Positions 1 through 9,791 are shown, counted from the first letter of the stretch. The stretch: DNA of 60,074 nucleotides from Sphaerobacteraceae bacterium (GCA_007695115.1 REEK01000166.1:1-60074); one strand, 5' to 3'. Notes: generated from the sequence alone by a model not told the origin. Numbers and translations: made by a program.

Positions 1-1
1 G

Positions 2-106
2 TTCGCCGGACGCCGGATGTGGTCCGAGATGGGCGCTGGCGACTGGGCCGGCCGGAATATCGATCAGATGTCTCCGCAGACCTTCAACACCTATCAGGCC
101 AAGTAA
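2..106 (+). CDS. 3' end of an unidentified protein (partial)
   Basis: An open frame enters from the window edge and stops with TAA at 104-106. The last residues read ...SPQTFNTYQAK. Only 34 codons are visible, so no family can be assigned. The strong hairpin 14 bases downstream supports a real gene end here. The start lies outside the window. Confidence 0.55.
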   Translation, partial: FAGRRMWSEMGAGDWAGRNIDQMSPQTFNTYQAK

Positions 107-120
107 GACGTCTCTTTATG

Positions 121-153
121 GCCCCGGAAGCATCATGACGATGCTTCCGGGGC
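121..153 (+). terminator. Intrinsic terminator
   Basis: A perfect 14-bp stem (121-134 with 140-153) with a 5-base loop follows the stop of the partial gene at 106. The T-tract after it is weak (tgtctcc), so it may be a bidirectional or partly factor-dependent terminator. Confidence 0.7.
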
Positions 154-251
154 TGTCTCCCGCCTCCCGCTTCTGGTCATTTCACGAGCGCGTTCCGGAT
201 TCGTTCTACTGGAAACGTCATGGTTGAAACGAATCAGACGGGACGGTGCCT

Positions 252-794
252 ATGCAGGACATCCGCCAGGGGCGCTACCCCATCGATATGGATGGCTTTC
301 TCTTCGTGATTGCCGATGCTCGCCAGTCGCTGGAATCGGCCACTTCCGGACGAAGTGAGCACGATCTGACCGAGTTACGGGATGCTGGTGGCTGGGCGGT
401 CAAGGACCATCTCTATCATCTGGCGGTCTGGGAGCGCGGCATCCGCTATCTGCTGCAGGGGTTGCCCAGACACGAAGGTATGGAGCTCACCTGGCAGCAA
501 TATCGCGAGCTCGACGCTGACGGCATGAACGCGGTCATCTTCGAGAAGAATCGGGACCGATCGCTCCAGGATGTGCTGCAGGTTTTTCACGCCGAGCATG
601 AGACGATGGTCGATTATCTCGCATCGCCGGTAATCACCTGGGATGATCTGCAGAAGCCGTTCAACCACTATGCGCCGGACGACCCCGTCGAGCATGGAGA
701 TCAACCAGTGCTCTTCTGGGTTTTCGGCAACACAGCCGGTCACTTCGACGAGCATCAGCCGTGGATCGAAGCGATACTGCAGCAATCGAGATAG
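252..794 (+). CDS. DinB/DfsB-like four-helix-bundle protein
   Basis: A 180-residue protein with the layout of the DinB/ClbS-DfsB superfamily: a first helix followed by WAVKDHLYHLAVWE (about residues 54-67), a middle helix, and a final helix with GHFDEHQPW. The spaced histidines are the usual divalent-metal ligands in this fold. The ATG at 252 is preferred over the GTG at 246 because GGGA at 239-242 sits at a better distance. It is probably a metal-dependent enzyme of unknown substrate; DinB members include thiol transferases and damage-inducible proteins. A DUF1697 gene follows 46 bases downstream, so the two may be co-transcribed. Confidence 0.75.
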   Translation: MQDIRQGRYPIDMDGFLFVIADARQSLESATSGRSEHDLTELRDAGGWAVKDHLYHLAVWERGIRYLLQGLPRHEGMELTWQQYRELDADGMNAVIFEKNRDRSLQDVLQVFHAEHETMVDYLASPVITWDDLQKPFNHYAPDDPVEHGDQPVLFWVFGNTAGHFDEHQPWIEAILQQSR

Positions 795-840
795 CCCGGG
801 CCGATACTGGCGGGAATTGCCGTCAATCCAGGGAACAATC

Positions 841-1374
841 GTGAATAGATACGTCGCGCTGCTGCGTGGGATCAATGTTGGCGGTCGGCAGAAGCTCAAG
901 ATGGCCGATCTGCGGGCCTTGCTGTCCGGGCTTGGCTATATCGACGTGGCGACCTTGCTGCAGAGTGGAAACGCAGTGTTCACGGCAGCCGACGGTTCGC
1001 CAGAGAGGTTCGCGGCCGAGATTCAGGAACAGATCTCTGCCGAGCTCGGCCTGACGGTCACCGTGATGGTGCGCCCGGTAGATGATCTGCGGCGAGTCGT
1101 CGAGCAGATTCCCTTCGAGGTGCGGGACCCGTCGAAGTGCGCCGTTGCCTTCCTCGCTTCTCCTGTCGATCGTGCCCGGATCGAAGCCCTCGACCACGTA
1201 TCCTTCGCCCCAGAAGAACTGGTTGCCGGCGAGCAGGAACTCTACCTGTACTTTCCGAACGGCATGGGAAGATCGAAATTGCTCCCGATCCTTGCCCGCG
1301 ATACGTTCGGCCCTGCCACGGTGCGCAACTGGAACACCATAACGAAGCTGCTGGGCATGGCCGAAAAGGGCTGA
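841..1374 (+). CDS. DUF1697 family protein
   Basis: A 177-residue protein that begins RYVALLRGINVGG, the signature N-terminus of DUF1697, followed by the family pattern LLQSGNAVF and a C-terminal NWNTITKLL. Length is normal for the family. The GTG at 841 is chosen because the family motif begins within three residues of it; the longer open frame upstream overlaps the DinB-like gene and has no family similarity. Biochemical function is unknown. It lies 46 bases after the DinB-like gene. Confidence 0.88.
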   Translation: MNRYVALLRGINVGGRQKLKMADLRALLSGLGYIDVATLLQSGNAVFTAADGSPERFAAEIQEQISAELGLTVTVMVRPVDDLRRVVEQIPFEVRDPSKCAVAFLASPVDRARIEALDHVSFAPEELVAGEQELYLYFPNGMGRSKLLPILARDTFGPATVRNWNTITKLLGMAEKG

Positions 1375-1479
1375 GCTATTCCGGGCAGCGCGCTCCTGCC
1401 ATTGCATCAGGAGAGAATTTCCGTTACGATCATTCCCCTGTATACGAACATGTGTTCGATCAACGAAAGAGTCACTATC

Positions 1480-1911
1480 ATGAGCACGCCGATTTCCATC
1501 GTAACGCTTGGTGTTGAAGATGTTGGACGTTCCCGACAGTTCTATGAGGAAGGTATGGGCTGGCCAGTCTCCAGCGAATCTTCCGAAGAGATCGTATTCA
1601 TCAATCTGCGAGGCACGATTCTCGCCCTCTATACCTACGAGGATCTGGCAGAAGAGACCGGATTGCCGATGACCCGCGGACTCGGCTTTGGCGGGATTAC
1701 GCTGTCCCAGAACTTCAGCACGAAGGAAGAAGTCGATCAGGTGATGGAAACAGCCCGGGCCGCCGGTGCACTGATTCTGACGCCACCGGTCGACCGTCAC
1801 TGGGGCGGGTATTCCGGGTATTTTGCCGATCTCGACGGTTATCCATGGGAGATTGCCTGGGGACCGAATTCCGAATTCAATGAGGATGGTACCCTACGAT
1901 TGCGTGAGTAA
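1480..1911 (+). CDS. VOC (glyoxalase/bleomycin-resistance) family protein
   Basis: A 143-residue protein with two beta-alpha-beta-beta-beta modules. The first begins ISIVTLGVEDVGRSRQFY and the second ends with DLDGYPWEIAWGPN, a typical VOC C-terminal strand with a metal-ligand Glu. The His expected in the first strand of canonical glyoxalases is absent, so the metal site may differ. The ATG at 1480 gives the exact VOC N-terminus and is preceded by a GAAAGAG ribosome site; the earlier in-frame ATG at 1450 has no such support. Probably a dioxygenase-like or binding protein; substrate unknown. Confidence 0.85.
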   Translation: MSTPISIVTLGVEDVGRSRQFYEEGMGWPVSSESSEEIVFINLRGTILALYTYEDLAEETGLPMTRGLGFGGITLSQNFSTKEEVDQVMETARAAGALILTPPVDRHWGGYSGYFADLDGYPWEIAWGPNSEFNEDGTLRLRE

Positions 1912-1970
1912 CGCGCGTCCGGTGGAAGTCGCGGCTGATCAGAAGCCGATACGCGGGAGTTTCGAGGGTC

Positions 1971-2135
1971 ATGTCACGGAATCAGTTGTTGCTCTGGGTT
2001 TCGATGGGAGCCTTTGTGGGGCTCGGAGTCGGGGCGATCAACGACAACATCCCTGTCTGGGTCCTGTTCGGCATGGCTCTCGGACTGGCAATGGGTTATC
2101 TCCAGGGCAGATTCGACCCCGAAGCCCGGGAGTAA
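1971..2135 (+). CDS. Small membrane protein (54 aa)
   Basis: An unlisted small frame that begins MSRNQLLLWVSMGAFVG and encodes one to two hydrophobic segments (residues about 4-21 and 27-43) separated by a short polar loop (INDNIP), ending in a charged tail GRFDPEARE. It starts 59 bases after the VOC gene, with GGGAG about 15 bases upstream. Such short two-helix proteins are common in Chloroflexota and Actinomycetota. Function unknown; coding nature is inferred from hydrophobic pattern and clean fit between flanking genes. Confidence 0.6.
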   Translation: MSRNQLLLWVSMGAFVGLGVGAINDNIPVWVLFGMALGLAMGYLQGRFDPEARE

Positions 2136-2184
2136 CCTACACTGGACGTTCGGCGGATCAGTTATGCCTATCAGGGAGTTCCAG

Positions 2185-4143
2185 ATGACCGTGTCCGATC
2201 TGTTCGATCAGCCCCGTGAGGGCGATCCCGTCTGGCAGCCAACCGAAGAACACCTCAACCGGAGCCGGCTTCTCGATTTCATCGAGGAGCATGATCTCGA
2301 TTCCTACGACGCACTGCTGGAGCAGGCTAACCGCAGTCCTGACTGGTACTGGGACGCCGTGGTCGATCACCTCGAACTGGAGTGGTTCCAGAAATACGAT
2401 CAGGTCCTGAATCTGGAGCGCGGACATGCCTGGCCTCGCTGGTTCGTCAATGGTCGCTACAACTACGTTCGGGATGCGGTCGACAAACACGCCACTGGCG
2501 CTAACGCGGCCAAGACGGCGATCCTCTGGGAAGGCGACGGCGGCGATGTCCGCCAGCTAACCTTCGCCGAACTCTCCGCCGAGACCGACCGGGTTGCGGC
2601 TGGCCTTCGATCGCTCGGGATCGAAAAGGGCGACACTGTCGGTATCTTCATGCCGATGCTCCCGGAGACGGCAATTGCCACGCTTGCCTGCGGAAAGATC
2701 GGCGCGATCTTTGTTCCGATTTTCTCCGGATACGGTGCCGAGGCGGTGGCCAATCGCCTGCAGGACTGCGACGCGAAACTCCTGATCACCGCTGATGGTT
2801 TCCATCGTCGGGGTCGCGAGATCCCGATGAAGCCGATCGCCGATGCCGCGGCCCGGCTGGCGGAGAGCGTTCAGCATGTGGTGGTCTATCAACACACGCG
2901 CGGCGAGATCGACTGGTTCGAGCCACGCGACGTCTGGTGGCAGGAACTCTCCGGAGATGCGCCACAGACCGAAGAGACCGCGGCCGATGACCCCTACATG
3001 ATCATCTACACTTCGGGCACCACGGGCCGTCCGAAAGGCGCCGTGCATATCCACTCCGGGTTCCCGATCAAGGCGAGCCACGATCTGGCGTTCTGTTTCG
3101 ACTTGCAATCAGACGACACACTGCTCTGGATCACCGATCTGGGCTGGATGATGGGTCCCTGGGCAATCCAGGGAACGCTGATGCTCGGAGCGACCCTGGC
3201 GATGTTCGAGGGAACCCCCGATTACCCGAATCCCGACCGGATGTGGGAACTGACCGCGAAGCATGGCGTAACGGTGCTCGGTGTTTCACCGACCGCTATC
3301 CGCTCGCTAATGAACAGTGGCGACGACTGGGTTACGAAACACGACCGCAGCAGTTTGCGAGTCTTCGGATCAACCGGCGAACCGTGGAATCCGTGGCCCT
3401 GGCTCTGGCTCTTCGATACCGTTGGCGAGCGTCGATGTCCCATCATCAACTATTCCGGCGGCACCGAGATCTCCGGCGGGATCGTCGGCTGCGTCACCAT
3501 CAAGCCGCAGAAACCGTGCGCATTCTCCGGCCCGGTTCCGGGGATGCACGCTGATGTGCTCGACGATGCCGGTCAACCGGTGCGTGGAGAAGTCGGCGAG
3601 CTCGTCGTCCGGCATCCGTGGGTCGGGATGACCAGCGGATTCTGGAAGGACTCAGAGCGCTATGAAGATACCTACTGGTCCCGGTTTCCGGATACCTGGG
3701 TGCATGGCGACTGGGCGCTCGTGGATGACGATGGGTTCTGGTACATCCTCGGACGCTCGGATGACACGATCAAGACGGGTGGCAAGCGTGTTGGCCCGGC
3801 AGAGGTCGAATCGGCCGCAGTAGCGCACCCCGCGGTGCAGGAAGCGGCCGCCATCGGTGTGCCGGACGAGATCAAAGGTGAGAAGGTGATCGTCTTTGCC
3901 GTGCTGAGTGCCAGCAGTGCCGAGAGCGATACGGTTCGAAGCGAGATCCGTGATCTGATCACCGATCATCTTGGTCGACCGCTCCGTCCAGACGCTGTCT
4001 ACTTCGTCGATGATCTTCCGAAGACGCGTAACGCCAAGATCATGCGTCGTGTCATCAAATCGACGTATCTCCAGCGCGATGCCGGGGATCTCTCTGCGCT
4101 CGAAAATCCCGCGGCGGTGGAGGGTATCCGGTCCGCCCGCTAG
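2185..4143 (+). CDS. AMP-forming acyl-CoA synthetase (acetyl-CoA synthetase-like)
   Basis: A 652-residue adenylate-forming enzyme. It activates a carboxylic acid with ATP and loads it on CoA. The phosphate-binding loop YTSGTTGRPKG lies near residue 275, the hinge/AMP region YILGRSDDTIKTGGKRVGP near 525-545, and the catalytic lysine context KTRNAKIMRR near 612-621. N-terminal ACAS-type region (residues 20-100) supports an acetyl/propionyl-CoA synthetase rather than a long-chain enzyme, although the substrate is not certain. The ATG at 2185 is preferred over 2164 because AGGGAG sits 8 bases upstream of it. Confidence 0.9.
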   Translation: MTVSDLFDQPREGDPVWQPTEEHLNRSRLLDFIEEHDLDSYDALLEQANRSPDWYWDAVVDHLELEWFQKYDQVLNLERGHAWPRWFVNGRYNYVRDAVDKHATGANAAKTAILWEGDGGDVRQLTFAELSAETDRVAAGLRSLGIEKGDTVGIFMPMLPETAIATLACGKIGAIFVPIFSGYGAEAVANRLQDCDAKLLITADGFHRRGREIPMKPIADAAARLAESVQHVVVYQHTRGEIDWFEPRDVWWQELSGDAPQTEETAADDPYMIIYTSGTTGRPKGAVHIHSGFPIKASHDLAFCFDLQSDDTLLWITDLGWMMGPWAIQGTLMLGATLAMFEGTPDYPNPDRMWELTAKHGVTVLGVSPTAIRSLMNSGDDWVTKHDRSSLRVFGSTGEPWNPWPWLWLFDTVGERRCPIINYSGGTEISGGIVGCVTIKPQKPCAFSGPVPGMHADVLDDAGQPVRGEVGELVVRHPWVGMTSGFWKDSERYEDTYWSRFPDTWVHGDWALVDDDGFWYILGRSDDTIKTGGKRVGPAEVESAAVAHPAVQEAAAIGVPDEIKGEKVIVFAVLSASSAESDTVRSEIRDLITDHLGRPLRPDAVYFVDDLPKTRNAKIMRRVIKSTYLQRDAGDLSALENPAAVEGIRSAR

Positions 4144-4478
4144 CCAAAGTGTCTGCATGGCAGGATGTTCGGTAAACGGCTGGACATAACGAATGCGAGA
4201 CCAGAGATGGCGAAAGAACGTGTCATCAAGCAGATGAGCAACGGGAACGGATCATGAACTCCCCGGGCGTGACTGTGCGGCGGGGAACGGGTCGTCCGCC
4301 GAAGGACACAACCCACCAGCCCGCAATCCGACTGAATCACCCTGTTTCTGTTCGAGAACTGCGTGGCTGGGATGATGATGTCTGGGACGGGTCCGGGTAG
4401 TGGTTGTATCCGGGTCAATCGTTGGCTTCATGCAGCTGTTCACAACACGCACCGTTTCTCGGCTGAAGTGGTAGCGCC
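4144..4478 (+). other. 335-bp intergenic region with one weak small frame
   Basis: No recognised gene. A GTG-started frame of 43 codons (4269-4400) could encode a basic then acidic peptide ending ELRGWDDDVWDGSG, which loosely recalls small antitoxin tails, but no toxin lies next to it and there is no convincing ribosome site. Treated as unsupported. No strong terminator for the upstream synthetase gene was found. Confidence 0.3.
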
Positions 4479-5417
4479 GTGAACGCGCCGAAGCTTCTGC
4501 AACTGAACCGCCGAAATCCGGGACCATCCAGTTCGAGGCAGGTTCGGCAGGGCTTGCATTGGCTCATGCTAGCGGTGGTGCTTCTTGTATGCGCCTTGCT
4601 CGTTTATGTGTACCGCACGCGCCATCGAAATACCGATCATCCGCAGCCAGGCAGGTTTTCCCGGGCACAGAAGATCGCTGAAGGCGTGTTCTGGTTGCCG
4701 ATCCACGGGTCAAACGTCTATTTCGTGCAATCAGATGCTGACTGGGTGCTGATCGACACTGCCTGGGGTAACAGTGGTCTCGTGATCCGGGAGGCTGCTG
4801 AGTCGTTGTTCGGTCCGGCTTCAAGGCCAGCTGCGATCCTGCTTACCCATGATCATCCTGATCACGACGGCGCCGCGCTGCAGCTGGCACGTGAGTGGGA
4901 GTGTCCGGTCTACGTTCATCCCGCCGAGGTTGCCCTTGCCACTGCAACTGATCTGGCAACTATCGAACAGTATGCCAACCCGATGGACCGCTGGGTTATT
5001 CTCCCGATAATGCGCGTTCTCCCTCAGCGGTGGGTCAGATCGATGATTGCGAGAGACAGTCTCGAAGACGTCGTGCAAACACTGGATCTTACTTGGGCCT
5101 TACCAGCTCTGCCCGAATGGAGGTGGATCCCAACTCCCGGTCACTCGCCGGGTCACGTGGCGTTCTTCCGGGAGCGCGACAGGGTTCTGATCACGGGTGA
5201 TGCCCTGCTGACCGTCGACCTGGATTCGTTTCCGGGGTGGCTCTCACTGGGTTCTCAGCGAGGCAAACCCCGATTGTCGGTCGCCCCCTGGTACATCAAC
5301 TGGGATCAAAAGGAAGCCGAGAAGTCCGCATCCGCCCTGCTGGCGCTGGAACCAGGGGTTATTGCGAGTGGCCACGGAACTCCACTGGTTCTGGGCATGA
5401 GCGATTCTGACAAGTGA
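4479..5417 (+). CDS. Membrane-anchored metallo-beta-lactamase-fold hydrolase
   Basis: A 312-residue protein. Residues 27-46 form one hydrophobic helix (WLMLAVVLLVCALLVYVY), so the enzyme is probably anchored in the membrane with its catalytic domain outside or facing the cytoplasm. The MBL signature THDHPDHDG is near residue 123, further metal ligands are in PGHSPGHVAF and in ITGDALL, and a final SGHG is near residue 300. It belongs to the glyoxalase-II-like branch. The GTG at 4479 is the only start before the helix. Substrate unknown. Confidence 0.85.
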   Translation: MNAPKLLQLNRRNPGPSSSRQVRQGLHWLMLAVVLLVCALLVYVYRTRHRNTDHPQPGRFSRAQKIAEGVFWLPIHGSNVYFVQSDADWVLIDTAWGNSGLVIREAAESLFGPASRPAAILLTHDHPDHDGAALQLAREWECPVYVHPAEVALATATDLATIEQYANPMDRWVILPIMRVLPQRWVRSMIARDSLEDVVQTLDLTWALPALPEWRWIPTPGHSPGHVAFFRERDRVLITGDALLTVDLDSFPGWLSLGSQRGKPRLSVAPWYINWDQKEAEKSASALLALEPGVIASGHGTPLVLGMSDSDK

Positions 5418-5669
5418 TCGGCTGAAGACAGTTCCCGATACAACAAGACGACCAGAGGGTTGAGGCGGTATTTCGCAGTTCAGGTGGCTCCGCCAATTGC
5501 ACGTCTTCTGGACATTGCTCGCTCAACGCTGAGACGAAGCTGATACGCCGCTCCGGTGCAATTCATCCATCTGACACCAACCAGGATCTATGCTCTCGGT
5601 GAGATCCGTTCAACAGACCGGCATGTGTTGAAGTTCTAACTGGAAACGCGCTGGAAAGTCTGGGGCATT

Positions 5670-5912
5670 ATGTGGTGGCACGACTTGCTCTGGGGGTTCT
5701 GGAACGGGCTAACGGCCTGGATCGTTCTGATTCTCCACGTCTTCAACACCTGGGAAAGCCAGCCGTTCTACGATGTGGCAAGAAGCGGCAACTGGTACAA
5801 CCTGGGATTTCTTCTGGGGGCCGGGTCTCCACTTCTCGGCGCAATCGGCCGAAGCAATGCTTCAGCGCCGGCCGCCAGACAACAACGGCAATCTGCTGTG
5901 AAGGCAGATTGA
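5670..5912 (+). CDS. Small membrane protein next to DUF4389 gene
   Basis: An 80-residue protein with a Trp-rich N-terminus (MWWHDLLWGFWNG), a hydrophobic helix at about residues 13-26, a conserved-looking middle NTWESQPFYDVARSGNWYN and a second glycine-rich hydrophobic stretch. Type of protein seen in Chloroflexota genomes without assigned function. It sits 34 bases before the DUF4389 gene, suggesting a shared transcript. Confidence 0.65.
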   Translation: MWWHDLLWGFWNGLTAWIVLILHVFNTWESQPFYDVARSGNWYNLGFLLGAGSPLLGAIGRSNASAPAARQQRQSAVKAD

Positions 5913-5946
5913 GGCTGTTCGCGTTTACTGATAGTGGAGGACAGTG

Positions 5947-6588
5947 ATGGTATCTCAGGATGAACCATTCGCAGCTCGTCTCGAGATCGACTACCCCGAG
6001 CAACTCGATCGGCTGACGACGGCATTGAGGCTGATCTGGATTATCCCGATCGCAATAGTTTATAGCCTGCTCACGGCATCAGGGAATGAGACCGTTGTAG
6101 CTGAGACCGGGGAGCGCGTACAGAGTTCCGGAGGCGGAATCATCGCCGGGCTCTTCCTCGCGACGATGCTTATGATTGTGTTCCGAATGCGCTTCCCGCG
6201 CTGGTGGTTCGACTTCGCACGGGAGCTTCGCCGCTTTTCCGCTCGCATTGGAGCATATCTCGTCCTGGTAACGGATCAGTATCCGTCGACTGTGGACGAG
6301 CAGTCAGTTCATCTCGAGATCGACTATCCGGATGTCGAACGAGATCTCAATCGCTGGCTGCCGCTGGTGAAGTGGCTACTCGCTCTTCCACACTACATTG
6401 TCCTCTTCTTCCTCGGAATTGCCGCGTTCTTTGCGGTTGTGATTGCGTGGTTCGCGATTCTATTCACGGGTCGATACCCAAGAAGCTTGTTCGATTTCGT
6501 GGTAGGAGTCGGTCGCTGGGGGTTGCGAGTTGATGCGTACGCATTCTTGCTCGTCACTGATCGGTATCCGCCCTTCACCCTCAAGTAG
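5947..6588 (+). CDS. DUF4389 domain membrane protein
   Basis: A 213-residue integral membrane protein with a duplicated layout. Each half starts with an LEIDYP motif (about residues 10 and 120) followed by amphipathic and transmembrane segments and ends in VTDxYP (VTDQYPS and VTDRYPP). This is the DUF4389 architecture. The ATG at 5947 has GGAGG six bases upstream; the GTG immediately before is less likely. Function unknown; likely membrane-structural. Confidence 0.85.
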   Translation: MVSQDEPFAARLEIDYPEQLDRLTTALRLIWIIPIAIVYSLLTASGNETVVAETGERVQSSGGGIIAGLFLATMLMIVFRMRFPRWWFDFARELRRFSARIGAYLVLVTDQYPSTVDEQSVHLEIDYPDVERDLNRWLPLVKWLLALPHYIVLFFLGIAAFFAVVIAWFAILFTGRYPRSLFDFVVGVGRWGLRVDAYAFLLVTDRYPPFTLK

Positions 6589-7045
6589 GCGACTATCCCA
6601 GCCATTGCGCTAACCGCACCCGGAGACGATGGCACTCGACTTCGGATCGCGACTGTTTCGATAAGTGATCTGGCGAGTACTCGTAAACTTCGGCGGTTGC
6701 TGTCCCCCCGAGCACCATTCTGGTCGAAACGTAGCGGGTGTTTCCCCCGCGCCCTGGATTCTGTACCTTCGGCCAGTTGATGTGACCACCCGTCACCAAC
6801 ATAATGCGTACAGATGTTCTATGACTGTTCGGCATGAACGTACATCAGCATCGTGGTTTCACAAACGGTGGCCCGACGGGTTTCACTCACTGTCACTGAC
6901 TCCGAAGTTTGTTGTACGGTCGTTGGCACGAATCGAAAAATGCGAGGTCTTTCTGATGTTTTGGTCATGCTAACAAGATAACCTGAGATGCAGGAGTACA
7001 CGGCTTCACGGTGAATGCCGCGTTCTAGGGAAGGAACAGGTTCAC
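6589..7045 (+). other. 457-bp intergenic region before the ABC exporter
   Basis: No gene is supported on either strand. The region contains AT-richer sequence near 6905-6985 that probably holds the promoter for the exporter genes, but no pair of -35/-10 hexamers with good spacing stands out. The start of the exporter gene is preceded by GGGAAGG at 7028-7034. Confidence 0.3.
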
Positions 7046-8020
7046 ATGTCTCAACACCTGGCAATAGATGTAACGGGACTGGTCAAGACATTCGGCGAAA
7101 CCCGCGCGGTAGCTGGTGTCGATCTGAAGGTCCCGGTGGGAGCCGTCTACGGCATTCTCGGGCCGAACGGGGCCGGAAAGACAACCACCGCTCGTATGCT
7201 GGCAACGCTGCTCCAGCCTGACGGGGGAGAAGCCCTCGTGATGGGCTATGACGTGGTCAAAGATCCAGATGCCGTTCGCAGTGTGGTCAGTATGACCGGG
7301 CAGTTTGCATCAGTCGATGAAGATCTCACGGGAATCGAGAATCTCGTGCTGATTGCGCGGTTGCTCGGCTACTCCTGGCGAGATGCCCGGTACCGGGGTC
7401 ATCTGTTGCTCGATGCGTTCGGGCTGTCCGAATCGGCAGACAAGCAGGTCAAGACCTACTCTGGCGGTATGCGTCGGCGTCTCGATATCGCCGCGAGCAT
7501 CGTGATTACACCAGAGGTGCTGTTTCTGGATGAGCCGACCACCGGGCTCGATCCGCGCAGCCGCAACGAAGTCTGGGACATTGTCCGGGCACTCGTGTCT
7601 GCGGGAACGACCGTGCTGCTGACGACGCAGTATCTCGACGAAGCCGATCAGCTGGCCGACCGGATTGCGGTGATCGATCACGGCAAAGTGATCGCCGAAG
7701 GTACTCCGGGTCAGCTCAAGGCATCGGTTGGCTCCGGCAGTCTCAAAGTACGGTTGCATGATCCGGCACAGAGACCAGTCGCGCAGAATCTGCTGGAGCA
7801 GATCATCGGTGGCGAGGTTCAGCTCGAGTCCGATCCGGCTGCGCTGACCTCTTCCGTTCTGCAGCAGCATCTGGTTCCAGAGGCGCTGGGCGAGCTCAAT
7901 CGGAATGGTATCTACGTAACTGAATTCTCGCTTGGACAGCCGAGTCTGGATGAGGTCTTCCTGACGCTCACCGGTCGTCCGGCTGAGGTCGAGTCAGAGG
8001 CAACGGAGGAAGCGGCATGA
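7046..8020 (+). CDS. ABC transporter ATPase, DrrA type
   Basis: A 324-residue ATPase that energises an exporter. Walker [10 protein letters not shown] is near residues 38-46, the ABC signature [12 protein letters not shown] near 140-151, Walker [17 protein letters not shown] near 160-175 and an H-loop equivalent TTQYLDEAD follows. The Gln in TTQ and the C-terminal extension (residues 220-310) are typical of the DrrA/daunorubicin-resistance subfamily. It overlaps the permease gene by four bases (ATGA), so both are translated together. Probably exports a hydrophobic drug or lipid-like compound; substrate cannot be inferred. Confidence 0.92.
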   Translation: MSQHLAIDVTGLVKTFGETRAVAGVDLKVPVGAVYGILGPNGAGKTTTARMLATLLQPDGGEALVMGYDVVKDPDAVRSVVSMTGQFASVDEDLTGIENLVLIARLLGYSWRDARYRGHLLLDAFGLSESADKQVKTYSGGMRRRLDIAASIVITPEVLFLDEPTTGLDPRSRNEVWDIVRALVSAGTTVLLTTQYLDEADQLADRIAVIDHGKVIAEGTPGQLKASVGSGSLKVRLHDPAQRPVAQNLLEQIIGGEVQLESDPAALTSSVLQQHLVPEALGELNRNGIYVTEFSLGQPSLDEVFLTLTGRPAEVESEATEEAA

Positions 8021-8850
8021 CAGTCAAGCAGATGGATACGAAGGCAAATGAGAGCCTGCGGTTTGCTCTGGCCTCTGGTACGCGACCGAGCCGTCCAAAC
8101 CCGGTATCGGCATCGATCACCTTTGGCTGGCGGGCGATGCTCAAGATCAAGCACGTCCCGGAGCAGCTGTTCGATGTCACGATGTTTCCGATCATGTTCG
8201 TGCTGATGTTCACCTATCTCTTTGGTGGTGCACTGGCAGGATCTCCACGAGAGTATCTGCAGTTCCTGGCACCCGGGATTCTGGTGCAGACGATCGTGAT
8301 GATCACCATGTACACCGGCATGGTGCTGAACAACGACATCAAGAAGGGCATCTTCGATCGATTCCGCACTCTGCCGGTCTGGCGACCGTCGTTTCTCGTC
8401 GGGGCAATGCTCGGGGATGTCGCCCGATATAGCATGGCCTCCCTGGTGGTACTCACCGTAGCGCTGATCCTCGGCTTCCGGCCGGATGGCGGCGTCATCG
8501 GCGTGGTGCTCGGTGTTGGACTGGTGATCGTCTTCTCGTTTGCGCTCTCCTGGATCTGGACTGCGCTCTCGATGGTTATGCGAACGCAGGAATCGCTGAT
8601 GTACAGCAGCTTCATGATTCTGTTTCCGCTGACCTTCATCAGCAACATCTTCGTCGACCCGGAGACGATGCCGTCGTGGCTCCAGTCGTTCGTCGAGGTC
8701 AATCCGATGTCGATTCTGACCACAGCTACGCGCGGTCTGATGGCGGGTGATGCCAATATGATGGACATCGGGATGGTGTTCCTGTCCTCGATTGCCATTG
8801 TCGCGGTCTTCGGCCCGTTGACCATGTACCTCTACAACCGCAAACAGTAG
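8017..8850 (+). CDS. ABC-2 type permease, DrrB type
   Basis: A 277-residue ABC-2 permease with about six membrane helices, partner of the ATPase whose stop codon it overlaps. The N-terminus is cytoplasmic and the motif [20 protein letters not shown] after the first helix pair is typical of DrrB proteins. A strong terminator at 8882-8918 ends the two-gene operon. Confidence 0.9.
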   Translation: MTVKQMDTKANESLRFALASGTRPSRPNPVSASITFGWRAMLKIKHVPEQLFDVTMFPIMFVLMFTYLFGGALAGSPREYLQFLAPGILVQTIVMITMYTGMVLNNDIKKGIFDRFRTLPVWRPSFLVGAMLGDVARYSMASLVVLTVALILGFRPDGGVIGVVLGVGLVIVFSFALSWIWTALSMVMRTQESLMYSSFMILFPLTFISNIFVDPETMPSWLQSFVEVNPMSILTTATRGLMAGDANMMDIGMVFLSSIAIVAVFGPLTMYLYNRKQ

Positions 8851-8881
8851 CCTGACGTGGCACGTCAGTATGAAGACAAGC

Positions 8882-8918
8882 GGGAGATCCACCACGGGTC
8901 TCCCATTTTCTGTTTCTT
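8882..8918 (+). terminator. Intrinsic terminator of the ABC exporter operon
   Basis: A 9-bp stem (8882-8890 with 8896-8904, one G-T pair) with loop ACCAC is followed by ATTTTCTGTTTCTT. It lies 31 bases after the permease stop. Confidence 0.85.
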
Positions 8919-9050
8919 AAATCTCGGGGGTTAGCCTGACCATCGGTCGGTGGTGAGTGCCACTTCGTCAGAACCGATCGCCTGCGCAGGATTGTTGTGC
9001 GTTGACGAGCGTGGTGCTGGCGGACTCGACGTGGAGGAAAGGGAACAGAG

Positions 9051-9563
9051 ATGACGATTAGACGCTGGCGATTGCTCGGGGGAAGCCTGGCCTTTGTGCT
9101 GATGACTGCCCACGCCGTCCTGAGCGTCTATTGGGCGCTTGGAGGAACGATGATGCTCGAGCTCATCTCCGAGGCGGTTCGAAATGAGGCGCAAGACGAA
9201 GATTCCCAATTCCACATCTTGCTCTGGACCGTAGCCTTCCTGAAGCTTGCCGTAGCGCTGGTTGCCCTCTGCCTGACGGCTCGATGGTCAATAACGCCCG
9301 TCGTTGAACAACTCCAGCGGATCATTGCCTGGATTACCGGAGTCCTCTTGACGCTCTATGGAGTGCTCAATCTGCTTGTGGGGATCGCATCGCTGGGAGG
9401 GATCATCGATGGGCCGGACCGGCGAGACGCTACCTTCTGGGCCTATCTGTTTCTCTGGGCGCCGTGGTGGACCGCCATAGGTTTCGCGTTTCTCGTGCTG
9501 TCCGTAGCTGTTTCCCTTGACCCTGATGAGAGTGCTCCCGACCGGATGCGCGGTCAGCGGTGA
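9051..9563 (+). CDS. DUF3995 family membrane protein
   Basis: A 170-residue protein with four predicted membrane helices (about residues 8-28, 55-75, 90-115, 130-155). A first-helix pattern AHAVLSVYWALGG and a third loop with WAPWW match DUF3995 proteins. A GAGGAAAGG ribosome site precedes the ATG at 9051. Function unknown; stands alone between two terminator/promoter regions. Confidence 0.75.
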   Translation: MTIRRWRLLGGSLAFVLMTAHAVLSVYWALGGTMMLELISEAVRNEAQDEDSQFHILLWTVAFLKLAVALVALCLTARWSITPVVEQLQRIIAWITGVLLTLYGVLNLLVGIASLGGIIDGPDRRDATFWAYLFLWAPWWTAIGFAFLVLSVAVSLDPDESAPDRMRGQR

Positions 9564-9791
9564 CTGGCAAGCTGGGCCTGTAAACGGCGATTGTAGGGAT
9601 TATCCTGCAATCCTTAATTCTCTCTTAAGGCGGGTTTCAGGAAGGTTTCAGGATTGATGCGTGTATGAAGTGAGTCTGGAGATACGCAAAGCGTAAACTC
9701 AGCTCCCGATATGCCCTCAAACGGAATCCATTCTTGCAGAAGATGGTTCTGCTGAATCTGGCGCGGGTGTACGGTCACTCGATTTGCCCCC

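Noticed and set aside
823-1800. 325-codon minus-strand frame opposite the DUF1697 and VOC genes
   Set aside because: Opposite two well-recognised genes; no family pattern.
7912-8895. 327-codon minus-strand frame opposite the ABC permease
   Set aside because: His/Arg/Asp-rich low-complexity product, typical of antisense to hydrophobic codons.
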